A DNA stretch of 8,330 nt, taken from the NCBI GenBank assembly GCA_003132865.1, contig PKYZ01000203.1, positions 4,644 to 12,973 on the forward strand. The letters run 5' to 3'. The notes under the pieces are model-generated. The model saw only the letters and a program-made list of their open reading frames with translations, had not been told where the DNA came from and did not search any database. The stretch comes from Bryobacterales bacterium (lineage in GTDB: Bacteria; Acidobacteriota; Terriglobia; Bryobacterales; Bryobacteraceae). Shown one piece after another: positions 1 to 6,164 of this stretch. Position 1 is the stretch's first letter. Each line of letters opens with the position of its first letter. The translations under genes and the position numbers were made by a program.

Positions 1-398
1 AGCAGCGCGAATCCGGCTTGCATGAAGAGCACCAGGTAGCCGGTGTTTAGGGTCCACGCAAAATTGGTGGCGACGCGAATGTGGCCGACCGAATCCGCCA
101 GTTTCACTGCCAGCGGCTCCTTGGCCGCCTGGGACTGGTAGTCGTCGAAATCCTTCTTGTTTTTGGGATAGTCCGGCGAGCTCTTATCCGCCGGGGCCGG
201 CACCGCGAACGTGTTGCCCCCTGCATCCACCGCGGTGGACTTGTCGCCCGTGGCAATACCGGCCGGGTCCGGCTTAGGCCCCTCGTCGGCGCGGTCCGGC
301 TTCGACAGAAGGCCCAGCAGTCCAGCGGCCAGCAGCACGGCCATCCTGGCAAAGAATCGGGATTGGTGCCAGCGACGCCTCGCGGCGCTCTTCGTCAT
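1..398 (-). CDS. amt: Ammonium transporter (Amt family), N-terminal part, runs off left edge
   Basis: Inner-membrane channel of the Amt/MEP/Rh family, which takes up ammonium. Only the first 132 codons are inside the window. Residues ~107-132 read as the start of the first Amt transmembrane helix, with the typical NTGYLVLFMQAGFAL motif preceded by GHIRVATNFAW. In front of this lies an unusual ~100-residue extension. It has a basic start (KSAARRR), a hydrophobic stretch at ~18-31 (ARMAVLLAAGLLGLL) that looks like a signal peptide, and then a Pro/Asp/Lys-rich linker probably in the periplasm. The ATG is preceded by GAGGAG 9 bases upstream, which supports this start. The gene is divergent from the kdpD-like pair. 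The pore residues lie outside the window, so activity cannot be judged. The family call is firm from the TM1 motif; the substrate is inferred from the family. Confidence 0.88.
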   Translation of the reverse strand, partial: MTKSAARRRWHQSRFFARMAVLLAAGLLGLLSKPDRADEGPKPDPAGIATGDKSTAVDAGGNTFAVPAPADKSSPDYPKNKKDFDDYQSQAAKEPLAVKLADSVGHIRVATNFAWTLNTGYLVLFMQAGFAL

Positions 399-668
399 CG
401 TTACGTTCTCCTCAATTTGCTGAAATTGGAATGAGTCCGGCGCGGTCGCGGCGCTGGCCGTGCCCGCCCTTGTTGATAAAACTCATAAACAAACCATAAA
501 GAGACCATGGGCGAGCCATTTAAGTTGAGTGAACCAGAGGGCGCGCATGGGGTCAAGACGAAATTTCTTTTACGCCCTATAAGCTTTTTTGTGGACTCGT
601 CCCGACACCCTGCTGGGCGGCTGGGAGATGGCTCGCTTGCGCACGAATTCCCAATGCGGGCAGAATGG
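399..668. promoter_or_regulatory. Divergent intergenic region between amt and the kdpD-like pair
   Basis: About 270 bases separate the two divergent starts, so both promoters should lie here. The stretch at 470-505 is AT-rich compared with its surroundings. On the plus strand TATAAG (578-583) is a plausible -10 hexamer, but the sequence at -35 distance is poor. On the minus strand a GG-N10-GC arrangement (451-465) loosely resembles a sigma-54 site; it is weak in such GC-rich DNA. An open frame in phase with the first kdpD-like gene extends back to 507, but its translation does not look like KdpD and I treat it as leader. Confidence 0.35.
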
Positions 669-1802
669 ATGACGAGAGGAGTATCGCGCAGCTTGCCGGC
701 GAGCATCGACAAACGCCCCAGCCCCGAGGAGTTATTGCGCCGCGTGCAGGCGGAGGAGCGCCGCGCCCGGCGCGGGCGGCTCAAAGTGTTCTTGGGTTAC
801 GCCTCGCGCGTGGGCAAGTCGTTCCGCATGCTGGATGAAGGACGGCGGCGCAAGGAACGCGGTGAAGATGTGGTAGTCGCCGCCATCCAGTTTCCGCTCA
901 CGCCCGATCTGGAAGCGTTGATGGCTACCCTGGAGTTCATCCCGACTCTCAAAGAAGTGTACGCCGGAAACGAGTACGAAGTGCTCAACGTGGCGGCGAT
1001 TTTCCGCCGTCATCCGCGCGTATGCCTGGTGGACGAATTGGCCTACGATAATCCGCCGGGCACGCGGAATCCGAAACGGTGGCAGGATGTGGACAACATC
1101 CTGGATCAGGGCACCTCGGTGATCACTGCCGTCAATCTGCAGCACATCGAAGAACACCAGGACGCCGTGGAGCGCATCACCGGCAAGCGCGCGCGGCAGA
1201 CCGTGCCGGAGCGATTCCTGCGTTCCGCGGACGAGATCGTGCTGGTGGATGCGGCCGTCGACGACATGATGCAGCGCGCCGGCACGCGGGAGCTGGTGGA
1301 TCTGCGCCGGCTTTCGGAGCTGCGGGAACTCGCGTTGCTGCTGGCGGCCGATGTGATCGACGGGCAACTGGAGAACTATCTGCGGTCGCACGGCGTGGAG
1401 TTGCGCTGGGGATCGCAAGAGCGCATCTTGGTGTGTGTCACGCCGCGCAGCGATGCGGGCGCCATGCTGCGCAGCGGACGGCGGAACGCGAACCGGTTCC
1501 ACGGTAATCTGCTGGTCTGCTATGTCCGGCAAAGCGGACTGGGCGCCAAGGATCAGGCGACCATGGACGCGAACCTGGCACTGGCCCTGGAACTGGAGGC
1601 CGATGTCCACGTGTTGGAAGGCGCGGACCCGATTGCGGCCATTATCCGGTTTGCGCGCGAGCAACGCGTGACGCAGATTTTCGTGGGCCACAGCGCTCCG
1701 GACCGCTGGAAGGAGCTTTGGTCGCTCAGCCCGGTGGACCGGTTGATCCGGGCGGCCACGGATATCGATGTTCGCATTTTTCCACATCCGCAAACGCCAT
1801 GA
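669..1802 (+). CDS. Diverged KdpD-like sensor protein (KdpD ATPase domain + USP domain, no kinase)
   Basis: Cytoplasmic protein of ~377 residues related to the N-terminal half of the K+ sensor KdpD. In order: a leader with RPSPEELLRRVQAEE typical of KdpD N-termini, a Walker A-like loop GYASRVGKS (~43-51), a Walker B-like segment CLVDELAYDNPPG (~119-131), KRWQDV, the TADE-like SADEIVLVD, and a USP domain from ~250 (ERILVCVTP). Compared with the next gene, the Walker A Gly-Thr pair is changed to Arg and Ser. The EPHGRQDT motif is missing entirely (the equivalent region reads AAIQFPLTPDLEA), and AHTN is changed to AYDN. There are no transmembrane helices, HisKA or HATPase domains. Start choice: ATG 669 gives almost the same length as the paralogue (382 aa) but has no clear ribosome site. 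TTG 693 has GAGAGGAG 11 bases upstream and is a real alternative; ATG 654 and ATG 507 are in phase but less likely. The stop overlaps the next start (ATGA). Function is inferred as regulatory, perhaps as a partner of the next protein. Confidence 0.82.
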   Translation: MTRGVSRSLPASIDKRPSPEELLRRVQAEERRARRGRLKVFLGYASRVGKSFRMLDEGRRRKERGEDVVVAAIQFPLTPDLEALMATLEFIPTLKEVYAGNEYEVLNVAAIFRRHPRVCLVDELAYDNPPGTRNPKRWQDVDNILDQGTSVITAVNLQHIEEHQDAVERITGKRARQTVPERFLRSADEIVLVDAAVDDMMQRAGTRELVDLRRLSELRELALLLAADVIDGQLENYLRSHGVELRWGSQERILVCVTPRSDAGAMLRSGRRNANRFHGNLLVCYVRQSGLGAKDQATMDANLALALELEADVHVLEGADPIAAIIRFAREQRVTQIFVGHSAPDRWKELWSLSPVDRLIRAATDIDVRIFPHPQTP

Positions 1803-2947
1803 GCGGCCCGGTCGATGCTCTGCAACCCGATGCCGTATCCGCGCCGCCCAAGGGCCGGCTCAAGGTGTTCCTGGGCTATGCGGCGGGCGTGGGCAAGACT
1901 TATCAGATGCTCGACGAAGCGCAGGAACTGCGGCGCAAGGGAGTGGACGTGGCGGTTGGGTATTTCGAACCGCACGGCCGCCAGGACACCATCGCCAAGA
2001 CGGCGGACTTGGAATTTATTCCGCGCAAAAAGATCGAATACCGCGGCTCGGTGTTTGAAGAGATGGATGTGGATGCCATCCTGCGGCGTAAGCCGGCAGT
2101 GTGCCTGGTGGACGAATTCGCGCACACCAACGTGCCCGGCTCGACGCGGCTGAAGCGGTGGGAGGATGTGCAGGTGCTGCTGCAGGCGGGCATCGATGTT
2201 TTCACCACGCTCAACGTGCAGCACCTGGAAAGCCTCAACGACGAGGTGTGGCACATTACCGGCGTGCGCGTACGCGAAACCGTGCCGGATTGGGTAGTGG
2301 ACGCGGCGGACGAAGTGGTGCTGGTGGATTTGACGGCGGAGGCCTTGCAGAATCGCTTGCACCGCGGCGTCGTGTATACGGCCGACAAGGCCCAGAAGGC
2401 CATGGAGAACTTCTTCACCGAAGCGAATCTGACGGCCTTGCGGGAGATGGCGCTCCGCCACACGGCGCACGAAGTGGAGGGGCGGCTTTCGGACTTGGAC
2501 GCTCCGGCGCGCGCCAGGGCGCAAGCGGCGCGGCCCGAGGCCGAAGCCCCGGCGCGGCACGAACGCATTCTCATTTGCCTGACGGAGCGGCCGTCGACCG
2601 CCGTGCTGATCCGGCGCGGAAAACGGGTGGCGGATTATCTGCAGGCGGACTGCCTGGCGGTGCATGTGCAGCGCAACTCCGGGCGCGGCGGGCCGGAAGC
2701 CCGCAGCGGCGCGCTCGAAAAGCACTTGAGCTTCGCGCGCAACTTGCATATCGAAACGCACGTCTTGAAAGGTAAGGACGTGGCCCGCACCATCGTGGAT
2801 TTTGCGCGCGCGCAGAATATCACACAGATTTTCTTGGGGCGGGCGGGCTCTCGGGCGTTCTCGGGCGGGGTGGGGAGTACCGTTCACAGAGTGGTGCGCC
2901 AGGCGCGGGACCGCGAAATTACGGTTGTGGCGGAACGCTTGCGGTAA
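1799..2947 (+). CDS. kdpD: Truncated KdpD: sensor ATPase domain + USP domain, lacking the histidine kinase half
   Basis: Protein of 382 residues matching only the cytoplasmic N-terminal half of KdpD, the sensor of the KdpDE system controlling K+ uptake. All hallmark motifs are present: Walker A GYAAGVGKT (26-34), the second nucleotide-linked motif GYFEPHGRQDT (54-64), Walker B LVDEFAHTNVPGS (103-115), KRWEDV, and a USP domain from ~254 (HERILICLTERPS) to the C-terminus. Full-length KdpD is ~900 residues, with four TM helices and HisKA/HATPase domains after this part; here the protein ends at the USP domain with a proper TAA and no sign of a broken continuation. Stand-alone KdpD N-domains are known in some bacteria. 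The start overlaps the previous stop as ATGA and there is no good ribosome site of its own, so translation is probably coupled. No kdpFABC or kdpE is in the window. In some firmicutes the KdpD USP domain binds c-di-AMP; the SxS-type motif described for that is not seen here. Confidence 0.87.
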   Translation: MSGPVDALQPDAVSAPPKGRLKVFLGYAAGVGKTYQMLDEAQELRRKGVDVAVGYFEPHGRQDTIAKTADLEFIPRKKIEYRGSVFEEMDVDAILRRKPAVCLVDEFAHTNVPGSTRLKRWEDVQVLLQAGIDVFTTLNVQHLESLNDEVWHITGVRVRETVPDWVVDAADEVVLVDLTAEALQNRLHRGVVYTADKAQKAMENFFTEANLTALREMALRHTAHEVEGRLSDLDAPARARAQAARPEAEAPARHERILICLTERPSTAVLIRRGKRVADYLQADCLAVHVQRNSGRGGPEARSGALEKHLSFARNLHIETHVLKGKDVARTIVDFARAQNITQIFLGRAGSRAFSGGVGSTVHRVVRQARDREITVVAERLR

Positions 2948-2950
2948 CTG

Positions 2951-2975
2951 GTAGCACAGGCTTCAGCCCTGCTAG
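2951..2975. repeat. Palindromic intergenic repeat (REP-like) between kdpD and the TPR-like gene
   Basis: The sequence GCACAGGCTTCAGCCCTGC folds as an imperfect hairpin: CAGGC pairs with GCCCTG with one bulged C, around a TTCA loop. It fills the short gap between the kdpD stop and the ribosome site of the next gene. Its style resembles high-copy intergenic palindromes of acidobacterial genomes, but copy number cannot be seen here. There is no T-run, so it is not an obvious intrinsic terminator. Confidence 0.45.
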
Positions 2976-2986
2976 GATAGGTGAGA

Positions 2987-3856
2987 ATGTTCCGGTTCTG
3001 GTTATTTGGATTCCTTATATGTGTGCCCATCATGGCGGCGCCGGCGCCGGCGGCGGGCGAGAGCGCTTGTGGCGCCGAGTCCCCCGAGGTTGCGGAAGCT
3101 TTCGATCACCTCTACAATTTCAATTTCCCGGCGGCCCACGCGGACATCAACCGGTATATCGGGGAGCACTCACGGGAACCGTTGGGGTACGCGATTCGCG
3201 CCGCCGCGTACCTTTTCTATGAACTGGACCGGCTGGGTATCTTGGAGTCCGAGTTTTTGACCAGTGACAAGCACATCGCCGAAAAGAGAACTCTGCGGCC
3301 GGATCCCGAGGTGCGCGCGCTGTTTCTGAAGGCGTTGGAAGACGCGCAGTCGCGCGCGGAGGCGGCGCTGGCGGCGAACCCACACGACCGCCAGGCATTA
3401 TTTGCGATGTCCATCGTCGAGGGCGTGACCACCGACTACATGGCCTTTGTGGAGAAGCACCAGATCGCCAGCCTGTCGCCCGCCAAGCGGTCCAACAGTT
3501 ACGCGCAGCAACTTTTGAAGCTGAATCCCCCTTGCGTGGACGCATACATCACCGCCGGAATATCGGAGTACATGGTAGGCAGCTTGCCGTTCTTCATCCG
3601 CTGGTTCGTGCGGTTCGACAACGTGCAGGGCAGCAAGGAGCAGGGCGTCAAGAACTTGGAACTGGTCGTGCGGGAGGGACATTACTTCAAACCGTTCGCC
3701 AAGATCCTGCTGGCCATCATCGACCTGCGCGAGAAGCGCCCGCGCGAAACCGGGAAGCTGCTGGAGAGCCTCGCGCGCGACTATCCCTCCAATCCGCTAT
3801 TCCGAAAAGAGCTGGCCCGGATGACGAACGTGCAGGGCGGCGGCGGCCAGAATTGA
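2987..3856 (+). CDS. Secreted TPR-like protein of unknown function
   Basis: Predicted 289-residue exported protein. Residues 1-23 form a signal peptide: hydrophobic FWLFGFLICVPIM, then an APAPAA cleavage-type region. The mature part is mostly helical, with TPR-like pairs. A first unit at ~35-75 reads FDHLYNFNFPAAHADI, and a second at ~110-140 reads AEAALAANPHDRQALFAMSI. A third around 165-195 reads AQQLLKLNPPCVDAYITAG, and a fourth at ~215-280 ends LESLARDYPSNPLFRKELARM. The 'xxLNPxxxxAY' spacing is typical of TPRs, so a scaffolding or binding role in the periplasm is inferred. I do not recognise a named family. Start: ATG 2987 has AGGATAGG upstream; GTG 2981, six bases earlier, is the alternative. 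The gene lies 33-39 bases after kdpD and may share its transcript. Palindromic repeats bracket it on both sides. Confidence 0.8.
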   Translation: MFRFWLFGFLICVPIMAAPAPAAGESACGAESPEVAEAFDHLYNFNFPAAHADINRYIGEHSREPLGYAIRAAAYLFYELDRLGILESEFLTSDKHIAEKRTLRPDPEVRALFLKALEDAQSRAEAALAANPHDRQALFAMSIVEGVTTDYMAFVEKHQIASLSPAKRSNSYAQQLLKLNPPCVDAYITAGISEYMVGSLPFFIRWFVRFDNVQGSKEQGVKNLELVVREGHYFKPFAKILLAIIDLREKRPRETGKLLESLARDYPSNPLFRKELARMTNVQGGGGQN

Positions 3857-3866
3857 GTTAAGTGGG

Positions 3867-3902
3867 GCAGGCCCTCGGCCTGCGGCGGCCTCCCAGGCCG
3901 CC
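3867..3902. repeat. Two back-to-back perfect hairpins (REP-like doublet)
   Basis: Two adjoining perfect inverted repeats: GCAGGCC-CTC-GGCCTGC (3867-3883, 7-bp stem, 3-base loop), immediately followed by GGCGGCCT-CCC-AGGCCGCC (3884-3902, 8-bp stem, 3-base loop). The doublet sits 10 bases after the TPR-like gene stop. No T-run follows on either strand, so it fits a REP-type element or RNA-stabilising structure better than a Rho-independent terminator. Confidence 0.65.
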
Positions 3903-3986
3903 AGTACCAGATCCAGTAAAACCCTCCCCTGTACCTGCATTACGCGCGCCCCTTCTCCGGTTGTGGAACACTGGAAGAGGGTTGAC

Positions 3987-4022
3987 ATGAATTCCCATGA
4001 TTTCCCATGATTTCCAATGATA
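3987..4022 (+). promoter_or_regulatory. Tandem 10-bp repeat carrying three staggered start codons; candidate upstream mini-ORF
   Basis: A 10-bp unit (CCCATGATTT) occurs twice, followed by a degenerate third copy (CCAATGATAT). This places ATG at 3987, 3997, 4007 and 4017, with the first three in three different frames. Frame 3987 reads MNSHDFP then stop (4008-4010), and frame 3997 reads MISHDFQ then stop (4018-4020). Only 4007 (MISNDIF) opens the histidine kinase-like gene. The ribosome site GGAAGAGGG (3973-3981) is ideally spaced (~5-6 bases) for the 3987 mini-ORF, not for 4007. The mini-ORF stop overlaps the 4007 start as ATGA, so coupled re-initiation is likely. Confidence 0.6.
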
Positions 4023-5368
4023 TCTTCGTCAGGGCGTTTGAGAATCTGCAGACCGGCGTATTGCTGCTGGAAAAGGCCACGGGCCGGGTGATGGAAGCGA
4101 ATCCGGCTTTTCTGCGGATGTGCGGACGCCCGCGCAGTGGTGTCGTGGGACGCAGTTTTTGGGCGCCGCCGCTGATTGACGATGCCGAGGCGGGAGCCGA
4201 GGTTTTCGAGCACTTGCGCGCGGGTGGACGGGTGGAGGGCGCCGAGTTACCGCTCGAGACTGGCGATGGGGGCCGCCTGTTGCTGGAAGTGAGTGGCGGG
4301 GAGTTGGCCGATGGCGTGGTCCAGTTGGAAGTGCAGGATGCCACAGCGCGCGCAAGCGCGCGCATGGCCCAGCGGATGGACGCGCAACGCTTGCTGGCTA
4401 CGCGGATGGCCGGCGAGTTTACCGAAATGGGCCGGACATTGCAGGCCGCCAGCGAGATGCTGGCGAACTGCGCCCGGCGCGGCCAATCGACGTTCCTGGA
4501 GTCGGACGAGATCCGGAAGGCGGCCGATCGCGCCGGTGTGGTCGTCCGGGAGTTACTAGCCTATAGCGGACACGTCGCTCTGGAAACCATCCAGGTGCAG
4601 CTCAACGAGCTGATTGAAGACATGCAGCCGGCGCTCCAACAGATGCTGGGGCGGGACATCCAGCTTGTTCCGGACCTGAGCCGCGATGTGGCGCCCGTGT
4701 TGGCGGACCCCGCACAGGTGCGGCAGATCGTTCTCAAGCTGGCGGCCAATTCGCGCGAGGCGATGGAGCACGGCGGGAAGTTCCGCGTCGGGACGCGCAA
4801 CGCACCGGCGGACGATCCCGCGCCAGGGCGCAAAGGCGAGAGTGGCTCTTACGCCGTGCTTGAGATCGGCGACCAGGGGCCCGGCTTGGACGACGAGAGT
4901 TGGGAGCATCTTTACGAGCCGTTCTTCACGACCAAGCAGCAGGGGAAGCCAGGCTTGGGGCTGGCTGCGGTGCATGGGATCGTGCGCCAACTGGGCGGCC
5001 GCTTGTGGGCGCACAGCGAGCCGGGAAAGGGGGCGTCCTTCCGCATCTATCTGCCACGTGCGCAGACGGAATCCGTTGCCCTGCCGGCTGAACACGAGCA
5101 CCGCCGCGGCTCCGCAACGATTCTGCTGATGGAGCGGAACGACGGGTTGCGGACGGTCGTGACGAATATCCTGAAGAAGCGCGGCTACCGCGTGCTGGCG
5201 GCATGCGCGGCAGCGGACGCGCTGGAAATGGCGAAGACGCAGGGTCCCCTGGATTTGCTCATCGGTGAACCCGAGCCGGACCTGGCCAAACGTCTGGCGA
5301 GCCTGCAGCCGCAATTGCGGACGCTATTTCTGAATGGCCATTCCGATCATGCCGGGTGGCAACGTTAA
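4007..5368 (+). CDS. PAS-histidine kinase-like hybrid protein with degenerate H-box and degenerate receiver
   Basis: Cytoplasmic protein of 453 residues with no TM helices. Residues ~5-118 look like a PAS sensor domain (AFENLQTGVLLLEKATGRVMEA). A dimerisation-like helical region follows. The place where related kinases read LAGGxAHDFNN is MAGEFTEMGRT here (134-144), so the phospho-accepting His is replaced by Glu140. The catalytic domain looks intact: N box LAANSREAM (N248), G1 GDQGPG (288-293), F box YEPFFTTK (303-310), G2 GKPGLGL (313-319). A C-terminal receiver-like domain begins at ~370 (ATILLMERND). It lacks the usual acidic pair, and has Glu421 in DLLIGEPEP where the phospho-accepting Asp is expected. 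The frame stops at 5368, while the usual receiver ending continues in another frame (next entry). ATP may be bound, but ordinary His-Asp phosphorelay through this protein looks impossible. The start at 4007 is discussed under the 10-bp repeat. Confidence 0.83.
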   Translation: MISNDIFVRAFENLQTGVLLLEKATGRVMEANPAFLRMCGRPRSGVVGRSFWAPPLIDDAEAGAEVFEHLRAGGRVEGAELPLETGDGGRLLLEVSGGELADGVVQLEVQDATARASARMAQRMDAQRLLATRMAGEFTEMGRTLQAASEMLANCARRGQSTFLESDEIRKAADRAGVVVRELLAYSGHVALETIQVQLNELIEDMQPALQQMLGRDIQLVPDLSRDVAPVLADPAQVRQIVLKLAANSREAMEHGGKFRVGTRNAPADDPAPGRKGESGSYAVLEIGDQGPGLDDESWEHLYEPFFTTKQQGKPGLGLAAVHGIVRQLGGRLWAHSEPGKGASFRIYLPRAQTESVALPAEHEHRRGSATILLMERNDGLRTVVTNILKKRGYRVLAACAAADALEMAKTQGPLDLLIGEPEPDLAKRLASLQPQLRTLFLNGHSDHAGWQR

Positions 5369-5427
5369 GCAAACCGTTCGAGGTGGAGACGTTGCTGGGG
5401 AAAGTGCGGGAGCTGCTTCAGGCATAG
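5362..5427 (+). pseudogene. Out-of-frame C-terminal tail of the receiver domain
   Basis: Immediately across the TAA of the kinase-like gene, another frame reads TLSKPFEVETLLGKVRELLQA and stops. SKPFEVETLLGKVRELL is the usual last strand-helix of a response-regulator receiver, including the conserved Lys-Pro. One inserted base, or two deleted, near 5355-5362 would join it to the kinase frame. The segment between HSDHAG and LSKPF is also several residues shorter than usual, so a small out-of-frame deletion explains both. A sequencing error cannot be excluded. Confidence 0.6.
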
Positions 5428-5495
5428 CAGCCTGGCGAGGGGGCTTCAGCGCGTTTGCGTACGGGTGGGCAAAATGGTGTGGGCCGCGGGCAGGG

Positions 5496-5545
5496 TGTCA
5501 CTTTGCACATTATCTGGCGTAAAACTTTGCACGCTATCTGGCATA
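5496..5545 (+). repeat. Left terminal inverted repeat with two tandem transposase-binding-like sites
   Basis: Outer end TGTCAC. Two 24-bp near-repeats follow: CTTTGCACATTATCTGGCGT (from 5501) and CTTTGCACGCTATCTGGCAT (from 5525). The shared core TTTGCAC..TATCTGGC is the likely transposase recognition site. Differences from the right end are at positions 8, 13, 43 and 48 only. Confidence 0.85.
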
Positions 5546-5840
5546 CGGAGCCAGGTCGCAGGTGCAAGGGAAAGCGGAGAGATGGCGGGGACGCGGCCAT
5601 TGCGCAATCCTGCCGCCATTCCCGAGCGTAACGCAATACACTTTCGCAATGCTCAAAACCCAGCAAATCGAGCGGATGGCGCCTCGTTGCAAAACCGAAG
5701 GTTTGTGCAAGCTAGCCAAACTGGCGTCCCGAAGGGTCCTCTTCGCCACACAAATTTCGGAACAGACTTGCCTGTAGTTCGAATTCACTGTCGGGCTTTC
5801 CTCGCCGGTCACATTCCACCTGGCAGGCTGGGGTGAAACG
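5546..5840. other. Gene-free stretch inside the mini-transposon
   Basis: About 300 bases between the left terminal repeat and the leader of the small membrane-protein gene. Short open frames exist on both strands (for example plus 5562-5777 and minus 5534-6145), but none has a convincing start, codon pattern or recognisable motif. A short hairpin CGAAG-GGTCCT-CTTCG lies near 5732-5747. It may be remnant DNA from the deleted parent transposon, or imported leader of the passenger gene; I cannot tell which. Confidence 0.4.
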
Positions 5841-5878
5841 ATCCCGGCTTTCGTGTCACAATGATTCGGGGCCGGGAT
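5833..5878 (+). promoter_or_regulatory. Candidate promoter and 8-bp inverted repeat before the small membrane-protein gene
   Basis: A perfect inverted repeat ATCCCGGC (5841-5848) / GCCGGGAT (5871-5878) is separated by 22 bases. Between the arms lies CACAAT (5857-5862), a moderate -10, with GTGAAA (5833-5838) 18 bases upstream as a moderate -35. The arrangement could be an operator over a promoter or a leader hairpin. Both readings are inferences from short matches. Confidence 0.3.
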
Positions 5879-5897
5879 GCGGGCCGGAGGAGAGTGC

Positions 5898-6122
5898 ATG
5901 AAGAAAAGCAGCCGGTTTACCGGTTTAGTGCTGGCGCTGCTGGGAGCGATGGTGCTCCTGAATAATCTGGGCAAGCCGCGTGTAGAGGCGCTGCACGGCT
6001 CCGATGTCTTGGGACTCGTCGCTTCCGGCATGTTATTGGGGATCGGCTTCGTTGGCCTGATGGGCAGGCTGAGTTTCGCCAGCTCCCGGAAGGACCAAAG
6101 CAGGCCACCACGGAACGAGTAG
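5898..6122 (+). CDS. Small two-helix membrane protein of unknown function (passenger gene)
   Basis: Predicted 74-residue protein. It has a basic start (MKKSSR), TM helix 1 at ~7-24 (FTGLVLALLGAMVLLNNL), a short polar loop (GKPRVEALHGSD), TM helix 2 at ~37-56 (VLGLVASGMLLGIGFVGLMG), and a basic, Arg/Lys-rich tail (SSRKDQSRPPRNE). The charges suggest both ends face the cytoplasm. A strong ribosome site GGAGGAGAG (5886-5894) fits ATG 5898 and argues against the in-phase upstream ATG at 5877. I do not recognise a family. It lies inside the mini-transposon and converges on the transposase stub, whose still-open frame runs antisense across its 3' end. Whether it is true cargo or host sequence trapped by rearrangement is not decidable here. 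Confidence 0.65.
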   Translation: MKKSSRFTGLVLALLGAMVLLNNLGKPRVEALHGSDVLGLVASGMLLGIGFVGLMGRLSFASSRKDQSRPPRNE

Positions 6123-6164
6123 GGTGCGGGGAGGGGGTCGGTCATAACATTCCGTCCCCATCGT

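Noticed and set aside
449..465. Sigma-54-type promoter for amt on the minus strand (GG-N10-GC)
   Set aside because: The -24 part matches well but the -12 part poorly, and GG-N10-GC is common in such GC-rich DNA.
507..668. N-terminal extension of the first kdpD-like gene from ATG 507
   Set aside because: The extra 54 residues do not resemble KdpD, and a possible -10 lies inside them. A start at 669 (or TTG 693) gives the length of the paralogue.
732..1793. 353-codon open frame on the minus strand opposite the first kdpD-like gene
   Set aside because: Its translation has no recognisable domain and skewed composition. It is the codon-bias shadow of a well-supported plus-strand gene.
1553..2887. 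444-codon open frame on the minus strand across both kdpD-like genes
   Set aside because: It is rich in His, Arg and Gln, spans the junction of two overlapping real genes, and parallels the shadow of the first one. Antisense artefact of GC-rich coding DNA.
4556..5314. 252-codon open frame on the minus strand opposite the kinase-like gene
   Set aside because: No motif or ribosome site; the plus strand carries clear N, G1, F and G2 boxes over the same bases.
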